In this document: positions 20,385-30,289 of the stretch, in pieces
Layout: each line of letters starts with the position of its first letter
Numbering within the stretch: the first letter of the stretch is position 1
NCBI RefSeq assembly: GCF_001513785.1
Contig: NZ_LNQS01000008.1
Location: 372,001 to 436,000, forward strand
Direction: 5' to 3'
DNA: 64,000 nt
From: Rheinheimera sp. EpRS3
Lineage (GTDB): Bacteria; Pseudomonadota; Gammaproteobacteria; Enterobacterales; Alteromonadaceae
Notes under the pieces: model-generated
What the model was told of the DNA's origin: nothing
What the model saw: the letters and a program-made list of their open reading frames with translations, nothing else
Databases searched by the model: none
Position numbers and translations under genes: made by a program

Positions 20385-21794
20385 ATGAGTCATACTGTGT
20401 GGATTATTGATGACGACAATTCTATCCGCTGGGTTCTGGAAAAAGCCCTGGCCCGAGCGGATATTTTATGTGAAAGCTATGCCTCAGCCGATTTAATGCT
20501 GCAGCGGCTGGAGTATGATCAGCCTGCTGTAGTGGTATCTGATATCAGGATGCCAGGTACTGATGGCATGGCTTTACTGAGTAAATTGCAAGAACTGGCC
20601 CCCGAGCTGCCGGTGATTATTATGACCGCGCATTCTGATCTCGACAGCGCGGTTAATGCTTTTAAACGCGGCGCTTTTGAATATCTGCCAAAGCCCTTTG
20701 ATGTCAATGATGCCGTAGCACTAATCAGCCGCGCACTGGAACATGCCAGTGCACGCCAACCCAAACACAAGGCGGCAGCACCTACTCTGTCGCCGGAAAT
20801 TATTGGCGAGGCGCCGGCAATGCAGGAAGTATTCCGCGCTATTGGCCGGCTGGCTCGTTCCAGTATCAGCGTATTAATTAATGGCCAGTCTGGTACCGGT
20901 AAAGAGCTGGTTGCACGGGCTCTGCACAAGCATAGCCCACGCTGCGAACTGCCGTTTATTGCGCTGAATATGGCCGCAATACCAAAAGATCTGATTGAGT
21001 CAGAGCTGTTTGGCCATGAGAAAGGCGCTTTTACCGGCGCGAATAACCTGCGCAAAGGCCGCTTCGAGCAAGCCGATGGCGGCACTTTATTTCTCGATGA
21101 AATCGGCGATATGCCGCTGGATGTGCAAACCCGCTTACTGCGGGTACTGGCAGATGGCCAATTTTACCGTGTTGGCGGCCATCAAGCGATTGGTGTAGAT
21201 GTACGCATTATTGCCGCTACCCATCAAAATCTTGAGCATCTGGTTGGTGAAGGTAAGTTCCGTGAAGACTTATTTCACCGCCTGAACGTTATCAGGGTGC
21301 ATTTGCCGCAATTAAAAGAACGTAAGCAGGATATCGCCAAACTGGCACAGCATTTTTTATTGCAGGCAGCAAAAGAGCTAAATGTTGAGGCCAAAACCCT
21401 GACCAAAGAGGCTGAACAGTTTTTAAGCCAACTCGACTGGCCCGGTAACGTGCGCCAGTTAGAAAACACCTGCCGCTGGCTCACAGTAATGGCCAGTGGT
21501 AAACATATTGTAGTGGCCGATTTACCGCCTGAGCTGACATCGCCACAAAAGGCTGCACCAACAGTGCTCAATGGCCAGGGTGGTAGCTGGCAGGATTTAC
21601 TCGCAGGCTGGATCAGCCATAAGTTAAATGCCGGCGAAGAGAATATTCTGGCAGAAGCCGGGCCGGAGTTTGAGCGCACAGTGTTACAACAAGCGCTGCA
21701 GTTTACCCACGGCCATAAACAGGAAGCAGCAAAACGGTTGGGCTGGGGGCGCAACACCCTGACCCGTAAACTTAAAGAGCTGGATATAGAATAA
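20385..21794 (+). CDS. glnG: Nitrogen regulator NtrC, sigma-54 activator
   Basis: Response regulator that activates sigma-54 promoters of nitrogen genes. The 469-residue protein has a receiver domain with phosphoacceptor D53 (SDIRMPGTDG), a AAA+ domain with Walker A GQSGTGKE, the sigma-54 contact loop GAFTGA, Walker B GGTLFLDEIGDM, and a C-terminal Fis-type helix-turn-helix (EAAKRLGWGRNTLTRKLKEL). ATG 20385 follows GAGGA at 20372-20376 and starts four bases after glnL. The NtrC-type sites at 17007-17042 and 19276-19290 are its likely targets. Confidence 0.98.
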   Translation: MSHTVWIIDDDNSIRWVLEKALARADILCESYASADLMLQRLEYDQPAVVVSDIRMPGTDGMALLSKLQELAPELPVIIMTAHSDLDSAVNAFKRGAFEYLPKPFDVNDAVALISRALEHASARQPKHKAAAPTLSPEIIGEAPAMQEVFRAIGRLARSSISVLINGQSGTGKELVARALHKHSPRCELPFIALNMAAIPKDLIESELFGHEKGAFTGANNLRKGRFEQADGGTLFLDEIGDMPLDVQTRLLRVLADGQFYRVGGHQAIGVDVRIIAATHQNLEHLVGEGKFREDLFHRLNVIRVHLPQLKERKQDIAKLAQHFLLQAAKELNVEAKTLTKEAEQFLSQLDWPGNVRQLENTCRWLTVMASGKHIVVADLPPELTSPQKAAPTVLNGQGGSWQDLLAGWISHKLNAGEENILAEAGPEFERTVLQQALQFTHGHKQEAAKRLGWGRNTLTRKLKELDIE

Positions 21795-21800
21795 ATAACG

Positions 21801-21827
21801 AGGCCGGGCGTTAAAACGCACCGGCCT
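21801..21827 (+). terminator. Hairpin after glnG
   Basis: AGGCCGGGCGT (21801-21811) pairs with ACGC-A-CCGGCCT (21816-21827) around TAAA, with one bulged A. It starts six bases after the glnG stop. The T tract is poor, so it may act as an end stabiliser. Confidence 0.5.
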
Positions 21828-21868
21828 GCTGTTAGCTGTAAGAAGCGCCTACAGTGTTATGCTCAATT

Positions 21869-22327
21869 TCACGAATCGCTGCGTTGCTGCTTCTTTTCCT
21901 GCCATTTCTGCCGTTTTTCATTTAGCTGCTGGCGCTGTTCATCTGTCAGCACCTGCAATACCTGATGCTGTAATTTTATCGCAGCCAGCCGTTTGTCTAC
22001 TGCTTGTTGTTGCTGCTTTTCTATAAGCTGACGTGCAGTGATTTCATCAAAGGTATCTGCGGCCAGTAAATCACGCATTTGCTGGCGCTCTGCCTTGTCA
22101 GGCCGGGCCGCTTTTTGCTCGCTACGGTGTTGTTTCATCAGCTGTTTGATCTGTTCCCGCTGGCTATCAGTCAATTCCAGCACGGCCAGCATGCGCTTCA
22201 TCGGAGCATGCTGCATATGGCGGCCATGTTCATAACCTGCTGCTTTGTGTTCATGTGCTACAGCAACACCAGACAGGCTGCTGGCAGTAAGTAAACCTAA
22301 CGCAAAAATCAGTTTTGATACTTTCAT
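21869..22327 (-). CDS. cpxP: CpxP/Spy family periplasmic protein
   Basis: A 152-residue exported protein, helical and charged, with a signal peptide ending near AVAHEH and the two LTxxQ-type motifs that define the family (LTDSQREQ about midway and LTDEQRQQ near the end). CpxP-like proteins act as periplasmic chaperones and inhibit the CpxA sensor. A His-rich stretch follows the signal cleavage site. ATG 22327 has AGGAGTG nine bases upstream. It is divergent from the CpxRA-type pair, as in E. coli, with a CpxR-type box between. Assignment as CpxP over other Spy-like proteins depends on this position. Confidence 0.85.
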   Translation of the reverse strand: MKVSKLIFALGLLTASSLSGVAVAHEHKAAGYEHGRHMQHAPMKRMLAVLELTDSQREQIKQLMKQHRSEQKAARPDKAERQQMRDLLAADTFDEITARQLIEKQQQQAVDKRLAAIKLQHQVLQVLTDEQRQQLNEKRQKWQEKKQQRSDS

Positions 22328-22394
22328 CGGATACACTCCTTTATTAAGACAGGCTAAGCATAAAACACCCAATGCAAAGCAACGCAAAGGCCGG

Positions 22395-22410
22395 GTAAAG
22401 ATTCTGTAAA
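22395..22410 (+). promoter_or_regulatory. Probable CpxR box between cpxP and cpxRA
   Basis: Two direct GTAAA repeats (22395-22399 and 22406-22410) separated by six bases fit the CpxR pattern GTAAA-N4-8-GTAAA; five is most usual. It lies 54 bases before the cpxR ATG and 67 from the cpxP ATG. Confidence 0.6.
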
Positions 22411-22464
22411 GCTATATTGCGAGGCACTGACATTAGGTAAACTTATAACAAATAAGGAGTGGTT

Positions 22465-23160
22465 ATGCCTGCAATTTTAATGATCGATGATGACACCGAA
22501 CTGTGTGAACTGGTAGCGCAATATCTGGCGCTGGATGGCTTTCAGTTTACTGCCGCCCACGACGGCCAGCACGGTCTGACTATGGCTCAAAGTGGCGACT
22601 ATCAGTTAATTCTGCTCGATATCATGCTACCTGGCATGGATGGTCTGTCGGTGCTTAAAGCGCTGCGAGCCAGCCAGTACTGTCCGGTATTAATGCTAAC
22701 CGCCCGTGGCGATGATGTTGACCGTATTGTTGGGCTTGAGCTGGGCGCAGACGATTATCTGGCAAAACCCTTTAACCCACGCGAACTGGTTGCGCGTATT
22801 AAAGCGATATTGCGCCGGGTTGAACTGACACAAGCTCCCAACAGCACCAGTGACAGCTTGCTGAACCTGAACGAGCTGTTGCTAAACCCGGCTAACCGGC
22901 AACTCAGTTGTAATGGCGAAGTTGTCGCGCTAACCGCCACCGAGTTTCAACTGCTGGAACTGCTGATGCGCCGCGCCGGCGAAGTGGTTAGCAAAGACGA
23001 GCTCAGCCGTGAAGTATTAGGCAAGCGGTTGCAAATGTATGACCGTAGCCTGGATATGCACATCAGTAATATCCGCAAAAAAATTGCGGTATATAGCAGT
23101 GACGAAAAAATCCAGACACTGCGCGGCAGCGGTTATTTGTTTTTACAAGGTAAAGTATGA
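22465..23160 (+). CDS. cpxR: CpxR-type response regulator
   Basis: OmpR-family regulator of 231 residues: receiver domain with acidic DDD near residue 8, phosphoacceptor D52 in LLDIMLPGMDG and conserved lysine in LAKPFNP; winged-helix DNA-binding domain from about 130, ending RGSGYLF. The ATG at 22465 is preceded by AAGGAG. Its stop overlaps the kinase start as ATGA. Its place beside a cpxP-like gene and a GTAAA box supports CpxR rather than another OmpR-type regulator, and predicts autoactivation in response to envelope stress. Confidence 0.92.
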   Translation: MPAILMIDDDTELCELVAQYLALDGFQFTAAHDGQHGLTMAQSGDYQLILLDIMLPGMDGLSVLKALRASQYCPVLMLTARGDDVDRIVGLELGADDYLAKPFNPRELVARIKAILRRVELTQAPNSTSDSLLNLNELLLNPANRQLSCNGEVVALTATEFQLLELLMRRAGEVVSKDELSREVLGKRLQMYDRSLDMHISNIRKKIAVYSSDEKIQTLRGSGYLFLQGKV

Positions 23161-24521
23161 GCTGGTTAACTCACCTGAACCCGTTTCACTATCTGGCCGG
23201 GCGGATTTTTCTCTGGTTCTGGCTGGTATTGTTAAGTGCTGTGTTTGCTACTCTGGGCTTATCACGGGCTTTAGTTGAGCAAACCGAAATCCGTCGCTTG
23301 CCACATAATGTAATTCAGCAGCTACAGCAACAACTTGCACCGCTGGCCGACAGCAAAAATAGTGAGCATTTACTTGCCCGGCTGCAACAAGACAGCCCGG
23401 ACCGCTGGCTGGTAGTCGATGCGCAAACCCAAAGCGTGCTGACACCCCAGCTGTTGCCGCGTGACTTTGATCAACACTGGCTGACTGAACTGTCGCAATT
23501 ATCGCGCCCGCGCTGGCTAAAACACCACAACACCTCGCTGGCCGGCCCTTTTATTTTACAGCTGGGTGATGAAACCCTGGCACTGTACCAGAAAAGGCAA
23601 CGCCCACCACAGCCATGGTGGCGGCTAAGCGAAATTCCGCAGCATGTCTTAATGTTATTTACCTTACTTATTTCAGCCGTTGCCAGCTTTGTGCTGGCGG
23701 TATCTATCTCCCGCCCGCTACGTGAGCTGTTGCAGCGTAACCTGCAATTTGCCGATGGCCAGCTTAACAGCCGGGTAACCAGCCTTATTAAGCGTAAAGA
23801 TGAACTAGGGCAATTAGGCCACAGCTTTAATACCATGGCCGAACGCATTAGTGCCCTGTTAACCAATCAGCAGCGCTTACTGCGTGATATCTCGCACGAG
23901 TTACGCTCGCCGCTTGCCAGAGCGCAGCTGGCGCTGGGCTTGACCGAACGTCAACAAAATCTTGAGCAGGTACCCAGGCTAAAACAAGAGCTGGACCGGC
24001 TGGATATTATGCTGGATGAACTGCTGACCTTCAGTAAGCTGGATGCAGGCCAGTATCAGCTGCAACAGCAACGTTTCGATTTAACCGAATTGCTGTCCGA
24101 TATTATTGATGTCAACCGGGTAGAGGCGGATGTAAAGCAACAACAAATACTGATGCAAGCGCCGCAACACCTGGAAATAACCGCCGACAGTAGGCTGCTG
24201 GCACGGGCCATTGAAAATATTTTGCGTAACGCCATTAAATACGGGCCGCCAAACAGTGAAATAACCTGTGCTGTCACTCAGCTACAGCAACAACTGGTGT
24301 TACAAATTTGCGATCAGGGGCCAGGTATTGCCACCGATCAGCTTGAGGCAATATTCGAACCCTTCTACCGGGTTTCTGACAGCCGCACCAGCAGCACCGG
24401 TGGCACCGGGCTTGGCCTGGCAATAGTGGCGCAAATAATCCGCCAGCATGGCGGCAAAGTGTATGCGGCCAATGGCCCCGAGCAAGGGCTTTGTATCACT
24501 GTGCAGTTACCGCTACACTAG
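23157..24521 (+). CDS. cpxA: CpxA-type envelope stress sensor kinase
   Basis: Membrane histidine kinase/phosphatase of 454 residues. TM1 lies near 14-36 and TM2 near 163-185, enclosing a periplasmic domain, then HAMP, a dimerisation domain with phosphoacceptor H247 (RDISHELRSPLARAQ), and an ATPase domain with N box ENILRNAIKYGP, DQGPGI and GGTGLGLAIV. It overlaps cpxR by four bases. The periplasmic region has the size expected of CpxA. Confidence 0.92.
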   Translation: MSWLTHLNPFHYLAGRIFLWFWLVLLSAVFATLGLSRALVEQTEIRRLPHNVIQQLQQQLAPLADSKNSEHLLARLQQDSPDRWLVVDAQTQSVLTPQLLPRDFDQHWLTELSQLSRPRWLKHHNTSLAGPFILQLGDETLALYQKRQRPPQPWWRLSEIPQHVLMLFTLLISAVASFVLAVSISRPLRELLQRNLQFADGQLNSRVTSLIKRKDELGQLGHSFNTMAERISALLTNQQRLLRDISHELRSPLARAQLALGLTERQQNLEQVPRLKQELDRLDIMLDELLTFSKLDAGQYQLQQQRFDLTELLSDIIDVNRVEADVKQQQILMQAPQHLEITADSRLLARAIENILRNAIKYGPPNSEITCAVTQLQQQLVLQICDQGPGIATDQLEAIFEPFYRVSDSRTSSTGGTGLGLAIVAQIIRQHGGKVYAANGPEQGLCITVQLPLH

Positions 24522-24550
24522 CGCCATAATACTGATTAAAAGAGCCTATT

Positions 24551-25555
24551 TTGACAGCAAGTGATTTTCCACAGTGGCAGACCAGCGGTAATGCTGCCGA
24601 TCTGGCAGACCGCTGGACACAGCAGCTACAGCCATTCTGGCAAAATATGACCTCAGGCGTACTTACCAGCAGCGATGGCCTGAAACTGTGTTACCACTAC
24701 CATCAACACCCCAACGCGCGCCATGCCGTGGTGATCAGCGCAGGCCGGATGGAAATGGCAGTAAAATATGCCGAACTCTGTTTTGAACTGGCCAGTTCAG
24801 GCTACAGTGTTTTTTTACTCGACCACCGGGGTCAGGGCCTGTCGCAGCGGGAACTGGGCAACCCACATAAAGGCTACGTAGCCGACTTCAAGCTGTATCA
24901 GCAAGATTTAGCCCAGTTTATCCAGCATATTGTGCTGCCAACCGGTCACAGCAGCCATATTGCGTTGGCACACTCAATGGGTTGCGCCATTCTTGCCGGT
25001 TATTTACAACAACAGCCGCACCCGTTTAGTGCTGCCATACTGGCGTCACCTATGCTGGGTATTTATACCGGCCTGGTGCCAGCCCGTTTCGCCGAACCAC
25101 TGGCACTGGCATTTGGTGCTGTTAACCGGGTGCTTAGTCAGCAGCCCTGGTATTTTCCCGGCCAGCGTAATTACGAGGAAAAAGCGTTTGCCAATAACCC
25201 CCTAACCAGCAGCGCAGAGCGCTATCAGTGGCTACATCAGTTATATCGTACTTATCCCGACACCAGGCTTGGCGGCGTCACTACCGCCTGGGTTGGTGCG
25301 GCGATAATGGCTATGCGGCGCCTGCAGCAAGATGCTGCTAAGTGGCACACGGCAGTGTTAATGCTACAAGCCGGTGACGATAAAGTCGTCAGCAATTACG
25401 CCCAGCAGCTTTGGTATCAGCAATTACCTGCAACGATTTATCACCGCAGTGTTGTGCTAAGGCCGGCGCGACATGAAATTTTTATGGAAACAGACAGCAT
25501 CAGGCAACAGGCATTCGCTGCTATTAATGATTTTCTGGCCCAGCTGCCAGACTAA
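24551..25555 (+). CDS. pldB: Alpha/beta hydrolase, lysophospholipase L2-like
   Basis: Serine hydrolase of 334 residues, similar to PldB, which cleaves lysophospholipids at the inner membrane. It has the strand [12 protein letters not shown], the nucleophile elbow AHSMGCA (Ala replaces the usual first Gly), and a late HEIFME histidine. The start is a TTG at 24551 with AAGAG a few bases upstream; the family begins near here, so no better start is available until residue 33. It follows the cpxA gene by 29 bases and may be cotranscribed. Substrate is inferred. Confidence 0.82.
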   Translation: MTASDFPQWQTSGNAADLADRWTQQLQPFWQNMTSGVLTSSDGLKLCYHYHQHPNARHAVVISAGRMEMAVKYAELCFELASSGYSVFLLDHRGQGLSQRELGNPHKGYVADFKLYQQDLAQFIQHIVLPTGHSSHIALAHSMGCAILAGYLQQQPHPFSAAILASPMLGIYTGLVPARFAEPLALAFGAVNRVLSQQPWYFPGQRNYEEKAFANNPLTSSAERYQWLHQLYRTYPDTRLGGVTTAWVGAAIMAMRRLQQDAAKWHTAVLMLQAGDDKVVSNYAQQLWYQQLPATIYHRSVVLRPARHEIFMETDSIRQQAFAAINDFLAQLPD

Positions 25556-25598
25556 GCTGCTTTTGCTACAATACCGCCTTATTATGCCGGAGAGCCAC

Positions 25599-26066
25599 AT
25601 GTTACATATAGTGCTGTTTGAACCCGAAATTCCGCCGAACACCGGCAATATTATCCGTCTTTGTGCCAATACCGGTTATCAGTTACATCTGATCGAGCCG
25701 CTAGGCTTCGAGTGGGACGACAAGCGGGTAAAACGTGCCGGGCTCGATTACCATGAGTTTGCCGATGTAAAACGCTACGCCAACTTCAGCGACTTTATCT
25801 CACAAGTAAGGCCAGCTCGTTTATATGCCTGCACCACCAAAGGCCACACCCGCCACAGCGACGCCGCCTTTGCCCCGGGGGATGCTCTGGTATTTGGCCC
25901 GGAAAGCCGTGGCCTGCCACTGGAGGTGTTGCAACAAATGCCAACAGAAAACTGGCTGCGTATTCCAATGACAGCCAACAGCCGTTCAATGAATTTATCC
26001 AATGCCGTAGCGGTTTTTGTTTATGAATCATGGCGCCAGCTGGGCTACGCCGGGGCCAGACAATAA
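25599..26066 (+). CDS. trmL: tRNA (cytidine(34)-2'-O)-methyltransferase
   Basis: SPOUT-class methyltransferase that 2'-O-methylates the wobble base of tRNA-Leu isoacceptors. The 155-residue length is typical. Motifs are [20 protein letters not shown] at the N-terminus, GPESRGLP, and [15 protein letters not shown], which form the knotted cofactor site. ATG 25599 is chosen because the family starts [10 protein letters not shown] and an GGAGAG-like ribosome site precedes it. Confidence 0.96.
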   Translation: MLHIVLFEPEIPPNTGNIIRLCANTGYQLHLIEPLGFEWDDKRVKRAGLDYHEFADVKRYANFSDFISQVRPARLYACTTKGHTRHSDAAFAPGDALVFGPESRGLPLEVLQQMPTENWLRIPMTANSRSMNLSNAVAVFVYESWRQLGYAGARQ

Positions 26067-26149
26067 CAACCAGTAATAGCATTTGCATATAGCAAAAGAC
26101 TCCGGCTATATTTAGAGCTGTTTTTATCGATAACAAGGATGTCGATACT

Positions 26150-27985
26150 ATGCCGTTGTCTGGTTGGCTGCTCTTGTCTGCTGTGTTACCGCTGCCAGCA
26201 GCTACCGCTTTGAGTGGAGATACTCACGCTATGCTACTGGCATTAACCGTATTACTGCTGTTGGTTATTGTACTTAGCCTGTACAACCGCAAACTGCTGC
26301 ACAACAATAAAGCCGCTGATTCTGAACAGCAGGTACTGAAAAACCTATTGGATCAGTCGGCTGAATTTATTGCTGTTCTGGACAGCAATCTAAAGCCCAC
26401 TTACCTGAACCCGGCTTTTTCATCCGTTATTCCAGCCCAGCAATATCCACTAGCCGTTTTTAAGGATGAAGAAAGCGATGTTTTGCTGCTCAGCGAGATT
26501 GCCCGGCAACCAGATTGGCAAGGTGAGGCCTGGCTGCAACTGACACAGAATGAAAGGCGCATGCCGATAGCATTAACGATGACTCACCATCAGGATAGTG
26601 GCAGTTACTTGCTAACCGGGCGTGATATCAGCAGCTGTAAGCGAAAGCAAACCGAACAAGACGCCGATTATATTTACGATACAGACACCGGCCTTTTTAC
26701 GCCGTTACTGCTTAATCAATTTATTCAGACCGCGATACACAGCACAACCGCCAGACAACCTCAATTTGCCATCTTCCTGATCAAGTACAATCAGGTATTA
26801 AGTTATATGGCCGCAGCCCCCCAAGGCAAAGTGCCTGATGTGATCCGCAGCCTCAGCGCACAGTTAAAACAATACAGCAGCAAAGGTGCAGTAGTTGCCA
26901 GATACAATACCGATACACTGGCCATACTGATCCCCGCGCACCTATGCTCTACCCAAATTGAAGTGAACCTGAACCGGCTGGCACAAAAAATTTTGCTGGC
27001 TGCCGATCAGGCTGCACAAGAATTTAAGCAATCAGCTTTACAAAGCTATATTGGCATCAGCATTTATCCTTTGGACGGTGCAACCCCGGCAATGCTGCTC
27101 AGTAGTGCTTCAACAGCCATCTGCAACGCCGCCAGGCTGGGGCGCAGTAATATGCAGTTTGCCAACAGCCGGTATCAGCTTAAAGCACCGGAATATCTCA
27201 CGCTGGAAGCCGAGTTATTAAAAGCACAGGATAATGACGAGTTCGATGTTTATTATCAACCGCGGCTCAGCATTGGCAGCAACCGTGTTGTCGGTTATGA
27301 GGCTTTGCTGCGCTGGCACAATCCGAAACGCGGCATACTGGCGCCACAGTATTTTCTCAATATCGCGGATGATACCGGCCAGGTGGTTGCCCTGGATAAA
27401 CTGGTTTTCCGTAAGTGCTGTCAGCAACTGAACCACTGGCAACAAACCGGTATCAGCCGTGGCCGTATCTCAATGAATATTTCTACCCTGAGCTTTCGTC
27501 AGCAAGATTTTGTCAGCACGCTACAGCAGCAGCTGGAAGAGTCGCAGTTAACAGCAGAGCTGTTTGAACTCGAGCTGCATGAAGATATTTTCCTACAACC
27601 CGACAGCACCATAAACACCACGTTACAGCAGCTTATTACACTGGGTTTTCATTTAACGTTGGACAATTTTGGCCAGGGCGTGTCGTCATTGTCTGTGCTA
27701 CGGGAGTACCCACTGCATAGCCTGAAAATAGCACAGAGCTTTATCCGGGATATGGAACACAATGAGCAACAGCGCAATATAACGGCCAGCCTGATCCGAC
27801 TGGCGTCTTATTTACAAATAGATGTGATAGCAACCGGTATTGAAAATGAAATGCAGGCGTACCTATTGCATGTGATGGGTTGTGATATTTTACAGGGCCA
27901 CTTATTCAGTAAAGCCCTGCCAGCAAGCGAAGTGCCCGCTTTGCTGGCAAGAGAAAACCGGCTACTACGTAAAGAAGTTAGCTAG
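26150..27985 (+). CDS. PAS-GGDEF-EAL protein with both catalytic sites degenerate
   Basis: A 611-residue protein: an N-terminal hydrophobic region with a TM near 27-45, a PAS-like segment (about 60-160), a GGDEF-type domain (about 170-340) and an EAL domain (about 350-600). The GGDEF signature is lost (RYNTDTL at 251-257). In the EAL domain E384, N443, E475, K526 and Q582 remain, but DDFGTG became D505-N506-FGQG, the D of the KxD motif is A528, and the E of AEGVE is T562. I infer that it neither makes nor cleaves c-di-GMP and may act as a c-di-GMP receptor or protein partner. It stands alone after trmL. Confidence 0.88.
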   Translation: MPLSGWLLLSAVLPLPAATALSGDTHAMLLALTVLLLLVIVLSLYNRKLLHNNKAADSEQQVLKNLLDQSAEFIAVLDSNLKPTYLNPAFSSVIPAQQYPLAVFKDEESDVLLLSEIARQPDWQGEAWLQLTQNERRMPIALTMTHHQDSGSYLLTGRDISSCKRKQTEQDADYIYDTDTGLFTPLLLNQFIQTAIHSTTARQPQFAIFLIKYNQVLSYMAAAPQGKVPDVIRSLSAQLKQYSSKGAVVARYNTDTLAILIPAHLCSTQIEVNLNRLAQKILLAADQAAQEFKQSALQSYIGISIYPLDGATPAMLLSSASTAICNAARLGRSNMQFANSRYQLKAPEYLTLEAELLKAQDNDEFDVYYQPRLSIGSNRVVGYEALLRWHNPKRGILAPQYFLNIADDTGQVVALDKLVFRKCCQQLNHWQQTGISRGRISMNISTLSFRQQDFVSTLQQQLEESQLTAELFELELHEDIFLQPDSTINTTLQQLITLGFHLTLDNFGQGVSSLSVLREYPLHSLKIAQSFIRDMEHNEQQRNITASLIRLASYLQIDVIATGIENEMQAYLLHVMGCDILQGHLFSKALPASEVPALLARENRLLRKEVS

Positions 27986-28026
27986 TAAAACGTGGTTAGC
28001 TAAAGTGGTTAACTGCGTAACTCACT

Positions 28027-29034
28027 CTAAGTGACTTCGTCGCGCTTTTCCCGGCCCAGTAAATCCAGTGCAGCCAGTTTTGCATCTTTACCCTGATACA
28101 ACACCTGATAGATCTGCTCAGTAATCGGCATTTCAACACCGACACGCTGCGCCAGATTAAACACCTCTTTGGCGTTACGGTACCCTTCAACCACCTGGCC
28201 GATGGCCTGTATAGCTTCTTCAACACCTTTGCCCTGCCCCAGCAGTAAACCAAAGCGCCGGTTGCGTGACTGGTTGTCGGTACAGGTAAGCACTAAATCG
28301 CCCAAACCTGCCATGCCCATAAAGGTATCTTTTTTGGCACCAAGCGCACAACCTAAGCGGCACATCTCGGTAAGACCACGGGTGATTAATGCCGTGCGGG
28401 CGTTAGCACCAAAGCCAATACCATCGGCCATACCGGCACCAATGGCAATCACATTCTTTACTGCGCCACCTAACTGAACACCAATAAAATCGGAGTTGGT
28501 GTACACTCTGAAGCTTTTAGCACAGTGCAATAAGTCTGATAACTCGCGGATAAACTCAGGATCGGTTGATGACAACGAGATAGCCGTGGGCAAGCCCATG
28601 GCCATTTCTTTGGCAAACGTAGGGCCGGAGAACACCGCCAGCGATACCCGCTCACCCAGAATATCCCGAGCCACATCCTGCAACAGCCGGCCAGTGTCTG
28701 GCTCCAGGCCTTTGGTGGCCCAAGCCACACGGCCATTAACCTGCAAATGCGGTTTAATCAGCTGTAAAGTGTCAGCAAAGGCATGGCTTGGTACCACAAT
28801 CAGAATGTCGCGGCTGCTGGCAACAACATCAGCTAAGTTTGAGCTTACCTGCAGTGTATCGGGCAGGCGGATGTCAGGCAGGTATTTCTGGTTAACTCTG
28901 TGCTCAGCCATTTGGGCCATTTCCGGCACATTACGGCCCCACAAACTAATGGTGTTACCGTTACGCGCCAGACAAATAGCCAGAGCAGTGCCATAAGACC
29001 CTGCTCCGATCACAGCAATTGCTGAAGGCTGCAT
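28027..29034 (-). CDS. gpsA: Glycerol-3-phosphate dehydrogenase [NAD(P)+]
   Basis: Reduces dihydroxyacetone phosphate to sn-glycerol 3-phosphate, the backbone for phospholipids. The 335-residue protein has the dinucleotide loop [12 protein letters not shown] at residues 9-20, the [13 protein letters not shown] motif and the catalytic-lysine region [14 protein letters not shown]. It starts four bases after the secB stop, as the last gene of the rhodanese-grxC-secB-gpsA operon, which matches E. coli yibN-grxC-secB-gpsA. Confidence 0.98.
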   Translation of the reverse strand: MQPSAIAVIGAGSYGTALAICLARNGNTISLWGRNVPEMAQMAEHRVNQKYLPDIRLPDTLQVSSNLADVVASSRDILIVVPSHAFADTLQLIKPHLQVNGRVAWATKGLEPDTGRLLQDVARDILGERVSLAVFSGPTFAKEMAMGLPTAISLSSTDPEFIRELSDLLHCAKSFRVYTNSDFIGVQLGGAVKNVIAIGAGMADGIGFGANARTALITRGLTEMCRLGCALGAKKDTFMGMAGLGDLVLTCTDNQSRNRRFGLLLGQGKGVEEAIQAIGQVVEGYRNAKEVFNLAQRVGVEMPITEQIYQVLYQGKDAKLAALDLLGREKRDEVT

Positions 29035-29037
29035 TAT

Positions 29038-29523
29038 TTAAGCGTCTGCCTTCACGCCTTGCATATCCGCCTGGCGTTTTTGCAAATATTGCGCAAACAG
29101 CGCATCGAAATTCACCGGAGCCAGATTCAGCTGCGGGAAAGTGCCACGGTTCACCAGATTAGATACGGCTTCACGGGCATAAGGGAATAACGTATTCGGG
29201 CAGAACGACGCTAACATATGCGCCATTTGTGAGTCTTCCAGCTGGCCGATAGAGAAAATACCCGCTTGCTGAACTTCACACAAAAACGCCACTTCGCCTT
29301 CTACTTTGGTGGTTACTGTCAGTGACAGCACTACCTGATATACGTTGTCTTCCAGCTTTTCGCTGCGGGTATCCAGATCCAGTTGCACTTCTGGTTTCCA
29401 TTCTTTACGGAAAATAGCAGGTGCGTTAGGTGCTTCAAACGAAATGTCTTTTACGAAAATACGCTGAATAGCAAATTGTAAACCCTGCTCAGTGGCAACG
29501 CCGTTTACTTGTTGTTCGGCCAT
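29038..29523 (-). CDS. secB: Protein-export chaperone SecB
   Basis: Tetrameric cytoplasmic chaperone that keeps preproteins unfolded and delivers them to SecA. The 161-residue protein has the typical N-terminal half ([19 protein letters not shown]) and the conserved [20 protein letters not shown] segment that takes part in SecA binding and tetramer formation. It lies in the grxC-secB-gpsA operon with 20 bases before it and three after it. Confidence 0.98.
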   Translation of the reverse strand: MAEQQVNGVATEQGLQFAIQRIFVKDISFEAPNAPAIFRKEWKPEVQLDLDTRSEKLEDNVYQVVLSLTVTTKVEGEVAFLCEVQQAGIFSIGQLEDSQMAHMLASFCPNTLFPYAREAVSNLVNRGTFPQLNLAPVNFDALFAQYLQKRQADMQGVKADA

Positions 29524-29543
29524 GATAATTCCTGTTTTTTTAT

Positions 29544-29801
29544 TTATGACTGTAATAAAGGATCGAGCTTGCCTGCCGCATCAAGCGCCAGCATGTCATC
29601 ACATCCGCCAATATGCTGCCCGCCGATAAAAATCTGTGGCACTGTTGTGCGCCCTGCAGCACGTTCGATCATTTGTGGGCGCAGCTCGGGCTGCTCGTCA
29701 ATACGAATTTCCTGATAGGCTACGCCTTTGTTGTCCAGCACCGACTTAGCGCGAACACAATAAGGACAATAAGCCTTAGTGTAAATAGTCACTTGCGACA
29801 T
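29544..29801 (-). CDS. grxC: Glutaredoxin 3
   Basis: Small glutathione-dependent disulfide reductase of 85 residues with the dithiol active site CPYC near residues 12-15, the TVPQIFIGG cis-proline loop and the GGCDD glutathione-binding end. ATG 29801 is preferred: GAGG lies six bases upstream, whereas the codon before it is TTG. The start lies four bases after the rhodanese stop, so the genes are tightly coupled. Confidence 0.96.
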   Translation of the reverse strand: MSQVTIYTKAYCPYCVRAKSVLDNKGVAYQEIRIDEQPELRPQMIERAAGRTTVPQIFIGGQHIGGCDDMLALDAAGKLDPLLQS

Positions 29802-29804
29802 CAA

Positions 29805-30245
29805 TTACCTCTTCGATTTGACGACCGGCAAACTGGCACCTGTCCAGCTTCCCATACCGCCCTGTAATATAGATACAGTAGTAAAGCCCTGCTTAACTAA
29901 ACTGGAAGCTGCTTTTGATGCGGTCATTCCAGCCTGACATACCACAATAATGGGCACGTCTTTTTGCTTTTCAAGCCCGGCCAGCTGTTGTTTTTCAATA
30001 TCGGCCAGTGGTAAGTGCTTAGCGCCGGTAATATGGCCTTTGGCAAAATCAGCTTCAGTGCGGATATCAAGCACCACCGCATTGCTGCGATTTACCTGCA
30101 ATGTCAGCTCTGTGGGTGACATCTGTTTTATGGCAGAAAAACGCGACTTGATAAGGCTGGTGATTAACATAATAAATAACACCACCCAAACTGCACTTAA
30201 GATCGGATGATTAGTAACAAACTCTATATACTGCTGCATACTCAT
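29805..30245 (-). CDS. yibN: Membrane-anchored rhodanese-like protein (YibN family)
   Basis: A 146-residue protein with an N-terminal membrane segment (about 12-31) and a rhodanese domain. The active-site loop reads VVCQAGMTAS, so the persulfide cysteine is kept, with HITGAKHLPLADI before it. It heads the operon with grxC, secB and gpsA. E. coli YibN occupies the same place; its role is not well settled, though membrane localisation near the Sec machinery is suggestive. The second in-frame ATG (30239) is an alternative start. Confidence 0.9.
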   Translation of the reverse strand: MSMQQYIEFVTNHPILSAVWVVLFIMLITSLIKSRFSAIKQMSPTELTLQVNRSNAVVLDIRTEADFAKGHITGAKHLPLADIEKQQLAGLEKQKDVPIIVVCQAGMTASKAASSLVKQGFTTVSILQGGMGSWTGASLPVVKSKR

Positions 30246-30289
30246 TCTGCTTATCGGAAAATAAACCAGCGCAGAGTATACTCAGTTTG

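Noticed and set aside
20519..21085. 188-codon frame opposite glnG
   Set aside because: Shadow of the AAA+ region of NtrC; product is Arg/Ser/Ala-rich without motif.
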